Assembly: GCA_030533445.1 (NCBI GenBank)
Contig: CM060066.1
Span: 33,077,235-33,141,234 of the forward strand
Source: Cyprinodon diabolis
Taxonomy: Eukaryota > Chordata > Actinopteri > Cyprinodontiformes > Cyprinodontidae
DNA length: 64,000 nucleotides
Direction of reading: 5' to 3'
The notes under the pieces are model-generated. The model was not told the DNA's origin. It was given only the letters and a program-made list of their open reading frames with translations, and ran no database searches. Shown one piece after another: positions 36,254 to 47,964 of the stretch. Each line of letters opens with the position of its first letter. Position 1 is the first letter of the stretch. A program made the position numbers and the translations under genes.

Positions 36254-38800
36254 ATGATTTGGTTTATATTTCTGCTCTCCATTGTGAATGGAGTTCTATG
36301 TCAGCTGCACTACTCTGTACCAGAGGAGCAAGAGCCTGGCTCCGTTGTTGGAAATATAGCGGAAGATCTGGGGTTGGACATCACAAAACTTTCCGCTCGC
36401 CGATTCCAGACTGTGCCAAGTTCTAGGACACCTTATCTGGAGGTGAACCTGGAGAACGGCGCGCTTTTGGTGAAGGAAAAAATAGACCGGGAAGAAATCT
36501 GCAAGCAGACAATCCCATGCTTAATGCATCTGGAGGTGTTTTTGGAGAATCCTCTGGAGCTCTTCCGCGTGGAAATCGAAGTGATGGATATTAACGACAA
36601 TCCGCCCAGCTTCCCAGAAACTGACATTTCAGTGGAAGTATCTGAGAGTGCCATACCCGGAACGCGTTTCCCAGTGGAGAACGCATTTGATCCCGACGTC
36701 GGCACCAACGCGCTCAGCACTTATGCTATAACTAACAATAACTATTTTTACCTCGACGTGCAGACGCAGAGCGATGGCACCAAATTTGCGGAGCTGGTGC
36801 TGGAGAAACCGCTGGACAGAGAGCAGCAGGCGGTCCATCGCTATGTGCTGACGGCTGTGGATGGAGGCGTCCCGCAGCGAACCGGGACGGCGCTTCTGGT
36901 TGTTAAAGTTCTGGACTCTAATGACAACGCACCCACGTTCAACGAGTCTGTTTACACGATTAATCTGCGGGAAAACTCTCCTGTTGGGACTCTAGTCATC
37001 CAGCTCACCGCCACAGATGTAGACGAGGGACAAAACGGAGAAATAGTTTATTCCTTCAGTAATCACAACACCCCACGAATAAAGGATTTATTCACCATCG
37101 ATGCCAGAACGGGCAGGATAGAAGTGGCAGGTGAGGTGGACTATGAAGAGAGCAATACGCACCAGATCAATGTGCAGGCGAAAGATCTGGGGGCCAATGC
37201 CGTCCCTGCGCACTGCAAAGTGCTGGTCAAACTCCTGGACGTGAACGACAACACGCCTGAGATCGGCTTCAGCACTGTAACTGAGTCTGTGAGCGAACAG
37301 GACGCCCCTGGCACCGTGATTGCCCTGTTCAGCGTCTCGGATCGAGACTCTAGTGAGAACGGTCAGATGAGCTGTGAAATCCTGGGCGACGTCCCTTTCA
37401 AGTTAAAGTCTTCGTTTAAAAATTACTACACCATCGTAACGGACGGCTCACTGGACAGAGAAAACACGGACTCATACACCATTACCGTGGTGGCCAAAGA
37501 CAGAGGTCAGCCCTCGCTGGCAACCAGTAAATCTATTAAGGTGCATGTGTCCGACGAAAACGACAACGCGCCCCGCTTTACGCAGGCAGTTTATGATGTG
37601 TATGTAACTGAAAACAACGTGCCTGGGGCATTCATTCATGCAGTGAGCGCCCTGGACCCTGATATAGGACAGAATGCTCTAATTACCTACTCCATATTGG
37701 AGTGTGACATCCAGGGCATGTCTGTGGACACCTATGTCTCCATAAACCAAGACACCGGCTATCTTTACGCGCTGCGCTCTTTCGACTACGAACAGCTGAA
37801 AGAGTTCAGCTTCATGGTTCAGGCTAAAGACTCGGGTGCTGTGGAGCTGTTCTCTAATGCCACTGTAAACGTCATCATCGTTGACCAAAATGATAACGCT
37901 CCCACTGTTATAGCTCCTATAGGAAAGAATGGAACAGCTAAGGAGCACCTGCCGCGCTCTGCGGAGCCTGGATACCTGGTGACGCGCATCGTGGCCATGG
38001 ACGCAGATGATGGCGAAAACGCACGGCTTTCCTACAGCATCCTCCGGGGCAATGAGATGGGGATGTTTCGGATGGACTGGAGGACAGGAGAGCTGAGAAC
38101 GGCGCGCAGGATATCCGCCAAACGGGACCCACAGAGCTTGTATGACCTGCTGATCGAGGTGCGGGACCACGGGCAGCCCCCTCTCTCCTCATCAGCCAGT
38201 GTGAGCGTGTTACTGGTGGACAGCGTGGTGGAGGGCCGCAGTGGGGACCGCGGCTCGGCCTCTAAGTCTAAAGATACCTCCCTTGATCTTACCCTGATTC
38301 TTATCATCGCTCTGGGCTCAGTGTCATTTATTTTCCTCCTGGCCATGATCGTGCTGGCTGTGCGCTGCCAAAAGGACAAGAAGCTCAACCTTTACACATG
38401 TCTGCTGGCCGGAGATTGCTGCTTCTGCTGCGGCTCTTGCTGTAGCCGGCAGAGTCGTGGCAGAAAGCAGAAAAAACTGAGCAAATCAGACATCATGCTG
38501 GTTCAGAGCACCAACGTGAGCACGGGAGTTGGGCCCGTCGGGCAGGTGCCAGTGGAGGAGTCTGGGGTGGGGGGCGTGGGAGGGGGGTTCGGCTCCCACC
38601 ACCACCAGACCCAGAACTCCTACTGCTACCAGGTGTGCCTGACACCGGAGTCCGCCAAGACGGATCTGATGTTTTTGAAGCCATGCAGCCCCTCCCGCAG
38701 CAGCGAGGCAGACCACACCAACCCCTGCGGGGCCATAGTCACCGGCTACAGTGATCAGCAGCCTGACATTTTATCTAATGGTGGCATTCTATCCAGCGAG
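36254..38800 (+). CDS. pcdh10: Protocadherin-10, coding exon 1 (ectodomain, membrane segment, proximal tail)
   Basis: This exon encodes 849 residues of a delta-2 protocadherin, a homophilic neuronal adhesion receptor. The frame is also open upstream, but position 36224 is GTG. The first ATG, at 36254, gives the hydrophobic leader MIWFIFLLSIVNGVLC followed by mature QLHYSVPEEQ. Calcium-binding linkers DINDNPP (112-118), DSNDNAP (221-227), DVNDNTP (329-335), DENDNAP (434-440) and DQNDNAP (544-550) separate six cadherin repeats. The membrane helix is about residues 681-703 and is followed by RCQKDKKLN. The tail has a cysteine cluster (CCFCCGSCC) and the family blocks KLSKSDIMLVQS, CYQVCLTPESAKTDLMFLKP and NPCGAIVTGY, which match PCDH10 closely rather than PCDH8, 17, 18 or 19. 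The exon ends in phase 0 at GAG|GTAAGG. The single large first exon is typical of the family. The glycine-rich stretch of mammalian repeat 2 is absent. Orthology is firm; a versus b paralogue is undecided. Confidence 0.97.
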
Positions 38801-39675
38801 GTAAGGCATTTTGACTTCAGCATCAAACCAAAGCTCATGCGTAATATGCATTAATAGTGTGGAAAACCAGCATTTTACACGGGTTAACCTTCCTAACTGC
38901 GTCTGCTTTGTTAAAGTGCGTTACCAATTCAAATCACGCAAAGTTAAGAAAGTCTCAGAAAAGGGCTCTGCTGTTGATTTGGCTGCCATGCTCAGTGCCC
39001 TTTAATCATTAGTATGCTTAAAGATGATTGGACATGTCAGTTGTTAAATCTCACGTGGAATTTTAGAATGCAAGAGACTGATCTATCAACCTTTATAAAA
39101 AACGTGACTGTAAGTTAAATTTTAACTTAGACACCAATCTAGAACACACTAGCTCAGTAATTGGCATTATTTTGCTATTTAAAAACATCGAACTACAATT
39201 GTGTGTGCTTATTTGTTTTGACATTGTTTTCTCTTTCACCTCAATAAGGCCAAGCCATAAGTTTTTTTGTTGTTGTTATTATTCTGGTTTGTGCAGTATT
39301 GAAATAAAAATAATTATACAGAATTTAATCCACAGGTCTGGATTAATCCAACTGCATGTTATTGCTTGGGAACCAATTATAATACTTAAAAAGGGAGAAA
39401 ACCTTATTTGGTTCAGGGCCTTATATAAAACTTTTTAAATGACATGCCAGGTAGAATGGTTTATCGCAAACCAAATTTCTAGAATTATGAGTTGTATTGC
39501 TTTTACACCCCCTTTATGAAGGGTTATTTAAACAACCTGCTTAAAAGGGAACATCTATGATAAATAACATAGCATTTCAGATGCCTGTACTCTGACCTAT
39601 TTTATCCTTGTTTCATGTCAAGGCTGGGGAAAGGAGGGATAATAACATATAAGTTCTGTGTATCTTATATACTTA

Positions 39676-39722
<47 letters not shown>

Positions 39723-39760
39723 CATAAATACACATATATATAAATACATTTTTCTAATTG

Positions 39761-39829
<69 letters not shown>

Positions 39830-40272
39830 GATACAGACACATATAACCTCTATCCAAAATCTTGATTGCCTTTTCTATTGACTACTGTGTAGCTTGTGTT
39901 GAGCCAGACCAGCAGTAACATCCCTGCTCTTCTGTGTTTTAAGTATTCCATGCACAACTCAGCACGGCAGCACCGGGAACAAAGATTGTTCAGTTTCAGC
40001 ATCAGGCGTCTCAATCATTTACGCATTCAATTGGCTCGCTAATCGACTCCCCCCCCCCACATCACCCCTCGCTCTCATCTCCTCACCTTGACTCTCTCAC
40101 CAAGTGGATGCACACATCGTTGGTAACCCACCTGGTGCCACCAACGCTTCCCCTGACATCGTTTTACAGTCTATCTTTGTATTCTCACTCTGGGATTTTT
40201 TTTAATTTATTTTATCATCTGCCTGTTTGGCTTTGGTTGTGATCACATGTGTTTTTTCTGTGGGCTTTCCAG
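38801..40272 (+). other. pcdh10: pcdh10 intron 1 (1,472 bp)
   Basis: The intron has GT..AG borders. The exon 1 frame continues 17 codons into it (VRHFDFSIKPKLMRNMH) to a TAA at 38852-38854, so intron retention would make a short-tail form of about 866 residues. The middle carries a (CA)n/(TA)n microsatellite. A short C-run lies at 40049-40058, 220 bases before the acceptor. Confidence 0.85.
39676..39830. repeat. (CA)n/(TA)n compound microsatellite in intron 1
   Basis: CA units at 39676-39700, TA units at 39701-39722 and a second TA run at about 39766-39830. Confidence 0.95.
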
Positions 40273-40331
40273 ACAAAACACCAACGAGCAGAACTCAGCT
40301 ATCTGGTGGACAGACCGAGGCGTGTCAACAG
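40273..40331 (+). CDS. pcdh10: Protocadherin-10, coding exon 2
   Basis: This 59-bp exon encodes TKHQRAELSYLVDRPRRVN plus the first two bases of a serine codon. The peptide equals the corresponding part of the human PCDH10 long cytoplasmic tail. The upstream border is TTTCCAG|ACAAAA and the downstream border is AACAG|GTAGTT. The exon enters in phase 0 from exon 1 and leaves in phase 2, which fits exon 3. It is too short to stand out as an open frame and was found by matching the family sequence in the intron. Confidence 0.95.
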
Positions 40332-42256
40332 GTAGTTAACAATACACGATGTGATGCACAGAAACACTCATTCATCTCTTTTCATCTCAACTTAGTTACC
40401 AGCATCCACCATCAGAGGAACTTAAAAAGCATCAGACTGAAACTGATCCACAGTCTCTTTATGACACTTCAATTTGTATCCTGTTTTTGCCTTTTGAAAT
40501 CAATATTTGGCTAAAGGGCTTTTTCACTGCATTTAACATATCTGCACTTACTTAAGTCTTTTCAGTTTGAAGCATTTAATATTTAAAAAGACTGAATTTG
40601 AACTAACTTACAAGCTGATAAAATATTCTTTAAAACATGGTTTGTCTTTGACCCAGTATAAAAAAAAATGAAAGCAGGGAAATTTGGAGAGTTCAATTGT
40701 TTCAGATCATCTTTCAACTTAAAGAAAACATTACCCAGATATGTCAAACTCCAGTAGAATAATTTTGCACAAATGGTAAATTATGTTATAATTAAGTACT
40801 GTTTTTGAGCTGTAACCTCAATTAGTTTTGTGAAAATGTAAGAGGCATTCCAAAAAGGTAAAAAAAAACAAAAACAAATAAACAATCCACTGGACTTTGT
40901 TTTCATGTTTGAAGACGTTTCGCCTCCCATCCAGGAAGCTTTTTCATTTCAAAATGTCAGGAATAGCGTTAAGTTTGAGGTTTTATACAGTGGCCCATCA
41001 AAAATCTTCACCAGCATAATTACAAGGCTTTTTTTTTCTGGCTGGTGACCACCTCATTTGGTCCAGGTAAAAGGGTCAGGCTTTGACATGCTGTTGATGC
41101 TGTTTTTGATTTGAAAAAAAAAATGTATTCTTTATGTGAAAATAAGAACAGTGATTTAACTTTTTGTTAAGGTAGTCTAAATTGCACTCCTGCCAAATGA
41201 ACTGTAATTTGTAGGTTTTGCCCTTAAGATAACAAAACAATGTTCTATAATTACCAAAACTTCAGTTTTTCCAACTAGGAACTTTAAATTTTAGTTTTAT
41301 AGAATGTAGAAGAAGCATATATTCGCAAATTGGAACGTTGAGCTTGCAAAGTATTTTAGATGAAAGCACATGCAAGCAGAGTAAAGCTTGTTAGGGTTTG
41401 TTAAATGCAGTGAAAATTGAATCAGAAGCTGAAAATTACACGCTAACCATTGTCAACTCGGCAATAAGGTTTTACATGTCAGTTTCTGAAGATTATTTAT
41501 AAACAATTTATTGCTTGTGAGACACAGTAGAAGTAACTGTGCAAAAATAAAACCTGTGATGATTCAAAATTAAAATCTTAATTATTGTGCAAATCAGTGT
41601 AGACAAATTAAACTTTTTATTTCTGAGTAAATAAGTAGGTATTTATTGGCTGAAAAGCTTGATGTTGTAAATTGGTATAGCTGTCTTTATATTCCACCTG
41701 TCTACACATTACAGTCATTTAAACTGCAAAAGTGAAGAGAAATTGTTCTAACTGTGATTATGTGAGATGTACAAATCCAGACCTTCAACATGATTATGGC
41801 AGACAGAATATTCCTTTTGAAGTTGAGGATGATGGTTTCTGAAAGTCTCCCAAATCAAATAGCGAATCTCAGGACCCAATACAGCCTTGGACCAGCTCTA
41901 AAGTGAACACTATGCCCATCAGTATCTACATCATTAATTGAGGTTTTAAAAGCCTGCACAGTTCCCAACATATCCATAACGTTCATCTTTAATTTGGCAT
42001 GAGTCCTATAACTGACAGAGTGGCATCTATTAAAGCCCTAATGCTGGATTTCATTACTTGCCATGTGTAACATCCAATTTAGGCTCTTGATGGCTACCAT
42101 GACCGCATTAGCATGGTGTTGACTTCTGATTCTTCCTCTCTGTCTCTTTGCCCTCTCATTTAATCCTCCTCCACACTTTCTGTGCCATTTGCCTTGCAAC
42201 CATCTTCATTCTTTCTTTGACTGTGCTTCCTCTTCTCTCCCTGGGTCCCTTTCTAG
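40332..42256 (+). other. pcdh10: pcdh10 intron 2 (1,925 bp)
   Basis: This intron has GT..AG borders and AT-rich sequence. Apart from an interspersed repeat piece at 40885-40990, I recognise nothing in it. The last 120 bases are pyrimidine-rich and suit a splice acceptor. Confidence 0.85.
40885..40990. repeat. Repeat piece shared by introns 2 and 3
   Basis: CCACTGGACTTTGTTTTCAT, GAAGACGTTTCGCCTCCCAT and CCAGGAAGCTTTTTCATTTC are nearly the same as 46395-46475. The phrase GAAGACGTTTCGCC is very common in fish genomes. Its parent element is not known to me. Confidence 0.6.
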
Positions 42257-42363
42257 TTCTGCATTTCAAGAAGCAGACATTGTCAGTTCTAAAGACAGTG
42301 GTCACGGCGACAGTGAACAGGGTGACAGCGACCACGATGCTACAAATCGAGGGCACTCAGCTG
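42257..42363 (+). CDS. pcdh10: Protocadherin-10, coding exon 3
   Basis: This 107-bp exon completes the split serine and encodes SAFQEADIVSSKDSGHGD, then SEQGDSDHDATNRGHSA and the first base of a glycine codon. This acidic, serine-rich segment is nearly identical to the matching human PCDH10 tail region. The acceptor is CCTTTCTAG|TT and the donor is GCTG|GTAAGT, both strong consensus sites. It enters after phase 2 and leaves in phase 1, in agreement with exons 2 and 4. Confidence 0.95.
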
Positions 42364-42829
42364 GTAAGTTTATCCACATCTCATAATAAATACTCCACAA
42401 TTTTTGCCCTCAGTAGTGCACAATCACACACATACACACCTCCCCGATCCATCCTTTTCAGCATTGTGAGCTTGCAATGGTGAATAGGATAATGTGAAAT
42501 TGTTGGTGCGGATCGTTGATTTTTTCATTTCCTTAATTTGCCGAATGTGCGGGGAGGCGCTGAGCTCAGACATTGCTGGCTGGTATGAACAGGCCCCAGT
42601 TGTGTTGACTGTTATTCAAAGCCGGGCAAAAAGACCCGAGGGTTGCGGGGGTGGGGTGCGGTGGGGTGTGGGATCTCTTCCTTCTTGCCTCTTCTATTAT
42701 TCTATCTCCGCTTTGTTACTGTTGATTTGCTTACCACCACTTGTATTGAAGATGTGTGGGACCCACGGTGCTTTAGTTGCACAAATCAATAGGTTCACTC
42801 AAAAGAATATTAACAGCATGAAACCTGAA

Positions 42830-43349
42830 TTAAAGCTACAGTGTGTAACTTTTAGCGACATCTAGCGGTCAGACTGCAGACCGCAGCAACATGAACATCC
42901 CCCCCCCCACCGCTTCTCCCCCCCAACAGTATGGCGAGCATTACGGGACAAAATGTCTTCCATGACGTCCTCATCACCTACCTTCTCAAGTGATGAGGTT
43001 TGTTTACATAGATAATTTTACAGATAGTATTTCATTAGTCTGTGTAGGGTATAGATTTCATGTAGACTTAAGATAATAAATATACCTGTTATTTTTTCTA
43101 CATCGTTGTGACATTTTGGCGATCTCGCAATCACTAGTTTGTTGGCTCTGCGCTGCCGTAGCGCAAAGATGTCTGCCTCCATGGCTGCGAGACCCGCTCC
43201 TATGTAATTATAAATAACGAATTCTAAGGCAACGCAAATATTAAGGTTAAGAGGCTGAGCTCGTAGATGATGATAAATATCATAGTTATGTATAATATAT
43301 TACATTTCTGACTGTATATCCCTGTAATTATTACACACTGTAGCTTTAA
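42830..43349. mobile_element. MITE with TTAA ends (piggyBac-like)
   Basis: The left end TTAAAGCTACAGTGTGTAAC at 42830 and the right end TTACACACTGTAGCTTTAA ending at 43349 are inverted repeats that begin with TTAA, the target of piggyBac-type elements. The 520-bp interior has no transposase frame and holds two C-runs at 42899-42925. Confidence 0.8.
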
Positions 43350-43669
43350 TGGAAAGAGAACTACTGCAATCAACCCTAGAGTCAATACATTATTCTCACT
43401 CTTATAAACTTCCAGATTGGTATAAAACAAGCAACCCCGCGGCATGATGCTGCTGTCACCATCATGTTTCAAGGGAGAAAGTGTGCTTTTCCACAGTTAC
43501 CGTTTCTCTCTTGGCTGCTTCACTGGTTAATACCTTCCTGGAGTTACATACTAGTTTAGATGGACAACCATGCTGTTGTAGCTTCCCTTAGATGATTGAT
43601 TGAATATTTAATAAGATGCTCAGAGTTTGGTATATTGTTTTATAATCACTAAAGCAACTTCAGAAGGCA

Positions 43670-43915
43670 CACTGCAAAAAGTGTAAATCTAAGTAAGTAA
43701 ATTTTTCTTAAAACAAGTGCATTTCTTCTTGAATTGAGCAGGTAGGTAAGACTATTTGCCAATGGCATAAGACAATTTACATTTAAAATAAGAAAAAAAA
43801 GAATACAGTCTCTTATTTCAAGTGCATAATATTTAATTTATCTTATTTTAAGGGTAAAAATGGCCATTCCATTGGCATCTCATCTTATTTTCCTACTCAA
43901 ATTTAAATACACTTG
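43670..43915. repeat. AT-rich interspersed repeat (partial)
   Basis: CACTGCAAAAAGTGTAAATC followed by TTATTTCAAGTGCATAATAT and ATCTTATTTTAAGG is the sequence style of a common fish non-autonomous DNA element. Only one end is recognisable. Confidence 0.4.
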
Positions 43916-46339
43916 TTTTAAAGAAATTTGTACCCATTTTCAGAACGTTTTTGTGGTGCAACTGATTGCAAGAGATGTTATGTAGGATTGTCCCATTAAA
44001 GGGTTCTGATGATAAATTCACTTCACATATTTTCTCAAAATATTTTAAAAGCATTTTCCAGTAAACCTCAAAGTAAAGCAGACCTTTGGAACTGTTGCAA
44101 CTGTGCCTAAAACCAGTTTCAGGAGGGGATTGTATCAATGTGCATCCAAGCCGTCATTCAGATACATTGTTTGGCAGTGTCAAAAAAATCTCTTTTTCAG
44201 TTTAAACTGGGCAAACTAAAGGTGTGAATTATCTCACTTTCCATGGATAGACCTGGACTGGATCAGTAGTGTGAATCTGCCCTTAGCCTAATTTTAGCCT
44301 ATTTGACACACATTGTTTTTACATCCTTAAAAATCCTTAAAATCCTTATCAGATTCTTTTATGTTCAGTATCAGTTAAATAAAAAAAAAAGATGTTTGAA
44401 TATGTTTGAACAATCATATTTCTTTCTCCACGCTTGTTCATTTACTCACCCTCATTTCATCTGCCATTATGGTATGATAAATTTATTTGCTAAAGAGGTT
44501 AGCAGATCTTATCATGAGGCTCTGTTGGTTCTTTCTAAAACTCTATTTAGTTAGTAACTGTTTATTGATTATACCGGACTCAGACAAAAAACGGAGCAAT
44601 ACAAAATCTAATTTCATATTGAACTGCCCTTTTATGTGAGAGATTGCTCCACGTGGTGCATGTAAGACCCCCGTCTAGACCGCAGTTTGCCAAATATCAT
44701 AGCGGTGCAGGGAATACAAATAGAGATGAGATCACATAGGTGTTGTTGGGTTGTGAATGGGCCCCTCATTAGGCTCTGCAGTGTTTGACATTTTTAATAA
44801 ATCAGACCTAAATACAGAGCCTCTGTATAGTGTAGGGTCCCTCCCTGCCCTCAGTCACAATGCAGGTTGGTAGAGTCAAACTATGCACAGTTTAAAAAAA
44901 AGCATTGGAACAAGTCCAAGTCTTATTATTTTCATTGATTTGGTAAATATGAGGCACATAATTATTGATGTTTAAACATTTTTCTTGTAATAAAAGATAT
45001 TTATCAAAATGCAATCAGGGGGTTTCTGTATAGGCCTTTAGGAAAAAAGCTCTGAAAGAAAGTAAGTAGATAACAGGGAGAATATTCGATATGCACCTTA
45101 ACTAACTCTGCGAGCACATACTCTCAGACTTTAGGAAGAAATCAGCCCTGACATGATATTCCGGGGCATGGCAAGCCTGTATTTCAACACTTATTTTAGG
45201 TGGAAAATTGTCTTGGATTTCAATTTGCTGGCTTTTGGAGCACAGTGGCAGGTTTTACACTTCTGAACCAATAACATGTTTCTTTAGCCTTTCCTTCTTT
45301 TTTGGCTCAGTGCTTTGTTCATTTGGCACAAGCTTGGGAGCGTACACAGTTGGTGCTTCAACTGTGAATTTCATACAAGGCAAAGCAACATTTGTTTCTC
45401 ATGTTGGATTTAGAAGGGAACAGCTTACCACTCTGCAGGAGGTAATACCACATGACTGGTATTTTGGAGAGATGGACTCTTGAGTTGCACACACTTCTGT
45501 AAACAAAACCAGACATCACATGTTTGCCTGTGTGGGTGGAAAGGTATACCACGGTCTGATTTAAAGTGTAGGTGTGTATGTGATACCTATATGTAACATA
45601 AGTGTCTGTGCATTTGTGTCTGTTATGTCTAAGGAAAACAAGGATATGTGATGAGGTCTGTATTGCAACAGCACTCTCCTTTGAGATGGTGTTTGCAGAG
45701 GGCCTAAATGAGATAAGTGTAAGAGGAGAAAGTGGTATGTGCTGCTTGGAACTGTGCCTGGTATTAACAGTATTTCCATAATCCAGACATACCCCTGTGC
45801 TGTTGTCTCAGAGTGATTTCTCTCAACTAAAATATTTGAGTTTCCATTTTTTCTCAATTGATATATGGTTATACTATAACGCAAAATTATTCACAGCACC
45901 TGAACCTTTCTGTTATTATTTTGCATTATAAACACGGCTGTCAACTTGCAACTCTGCAGTCTCACCAGGTAAATAGTTTGTAGAACAACCTATCTCTTTA
46001 ATAACAGCTGCAAGTCTTTTAGGGTTCGTCATTATCAATAAAAGCCATCTAGACACCACAGCTCTGTCCACTCAAAATAGCCATACTTTAGTTAGGCTGA
46101 ATAGAGGGTTACAAGTGTTGCTACTGGTTCTTGGATTGAATTCAGTGCTGTGTTTTGATCCGGCCACCCTGATACACATATACTTTGATCTAAACTCATA
46201 TGATCTAACTTGACGGTTTCAAACTCTTGTCCTTTAGAGCTATAGTCCTGTATCGTTAAGAATATTAAAAGTAACTTGTCTGTATGCATATTATTCCATT
46301 TAGAAATTGTATTTTTTTCTGATTTGATCATATTTACTG

Positions 46340-46497
46340 TATGCTGATGAAGGTTCTCAGTCATCCAGGTCATAGTCATTCCGTAAAAATTCAAAAAATA
46401 TCCACTGGACTTGGTTTTCAAGATTTGAAGACGTTTCGCCACCTCTCCAGGAAGCTTTCTCAATTCAAATGTCTGGATCCGCAGTGAGTTTGAGTCT
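46340..46497. repeat. Repeat piece with GAAGACGTTTCGCC motif
   Basis: The segment contains TGAAGGTTCTCAGTCATCCA, CCACTGGACTTGGTTTTCAA and GAAGACGTTTCGCCACCTCT and runs directly into the foldback unit at 46498. Together they may be one insertion. Confidence 0.55.
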
Positions 46498-46830
46498 TAT
46501 ATGGACAAGGCCTTGTATTGCTTGGAAACATGCAAATGGTAACCGATGAATGGGTCGTTTAGTTCCATCGTTAGCCTGTAATATCTGAACCTGTCTATGA
46601 TTCTAGGGGTCGGTCGTTAAAGGGGGGATTGCCATTAAGGGGGGGATTGTCTCCTGTAATACCTGAATCCTGTCTATGATTGTTAAGGGTCGGTCGTTTA
46701 AGGAGGTATTGTTCACCAGCTGGAGCGGGTAGGTCCGACCTACTAACTACCCTACTAACGATGGAACTAAACGACCCATTCTCGGTTACCATTTGCATGT
46801 TTCCTAGCAATACAAGGCCTTGTCCATATA
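46498..46830. repeat. Foldback repeat with 77-bp arms and inner tandem duplication
   Basis: The left arm 46498-46574 and right arm 46755-46830 are inverted copies with only a few differences (TATATGGACAAGGCCTTG opens one arm and its complement closes the other). Between them a 60-base segment starting CCTGTAATA and ending GGGGATTG or GGTATTG occurs twice, at 46575 and 46653, a 78-bp period. There is no coding capacity. Confidence 0.85.
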
Positions 46831-47259
46831 TTTACTCTGTCCATATATTTACTCTGTCCCACTTTTTTCATATTTACTTTATCCCTTGAATAGCTGGTGT
46901 TAAACTGTGAACTGGGCTCCTTATGGCATTCTGTCCTCCATGGTTGTCTTTCATTCATAAAGGATAGCTTTATGAAGTCCACAATGAATAGCTTTGTCTG
47001 CAGACTGTACTATCCTAGCTATAAATGTCTGCAGCTCCTCTGGAGTTACCATTGGTATTTTGCTTGATTGTTACTTTAATGGTTTCCTTGCATAACTTGT
47101 CAATGTATTTGGAAAACCATGTCCTGATTGGTTTTGTTTTTCCGTATCTTTCCATTTTTATTTGGTGGACTGAACTTGGGTCTTTGACATGTCCAATGTA
47201 TTATACTGTATCTCCTCTAAATACTTAGCAGAATAGCTGTAATTAGATCAATATTACAT

Positions 47260-47964
47260 TACCGTAAATCCTCTAATATAGGCCCGGGCCTTTATTTCAC
47301 TTAAGTGCATCGCGGTCCAGGCCTTTATTGGAAAGAGGCCAGAATTAGAGACAGGCCTCTATTGCTATTTGAGCAAAACAGACTACCAGTGGAATGAATA
47401 AAAATTAGATTTTGTGTCTATTTGAACCTATAAAACACTAGGTTCATTTACTGAAAAAGTACAGTTACCATAACGGTATACAGAAATTTAACAACAAATA
47501 GCCTACCTGTAATTCAGGCTAAATTCCAGTGACAAAAACGTAGCAAACATATCAGTAGTGCTACTAGTGCAATGTAAACATTTAACCATACATGGTGATA
47601 ATTAGGCTATTGTTTTATAACAAAAAGCAACTTACAGGTTTAGACACCTCATCGCTCACTCAAATTGTCTCGCTTGGTTTGAAGTAAAAAAAAAAAAAAT
47701 CCTCCAATTCTGTGAGTCAAGAGCGAGGCGATGACCAGGCTACCGTAGAGATGGCTTGGATTTGTTAGCAAACATTGCCCCCTTCTGTGGTACTTGTATG
47801 TTACTACCAAAAGTATAATGTTGAGGTATGCCCAGAAAAAACATTTATAGCCCCGGCCTGTATGAGAGACCGGCCATTATTTGCCTCCTCTGACAGGGAG
47901 AGCGGCCAATGTTAGAGTCCCGGCCGCTAATGGAATACAGGGCAATATTAGAGAATTAACGGTA
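47260..47964. mobile_element. MITE with TA target, 701 bp
   Basis: The left end CCGTAAATCCTCTAATATAG at 47262 and the complement of the right end TATTAGAGAATTAACGG (to 47962) are inverted, with TA on each side. The second motif layer GGCCCGGGCCTTTATT / GCCCCGGCC is also mirrored. No transposase. The leading CCGTA resembles the pogo element at 32231, which suggests the same superfamily. Confidence 0.75.

Noticed and set aside
37679..38388. Long minus-strand open frames across the pcdh10 exon (up to 163 codons)
   Set aside because: They are shadows of the GC-rich coding exon and have no protein family features.
46395..46470. Hammerhead ribozyme suggested by CTGATGA at 46349 and CGAAACG on the minus strand
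   Set aside because: The two core parts are on opposite strands and the needed stems do not form around either.
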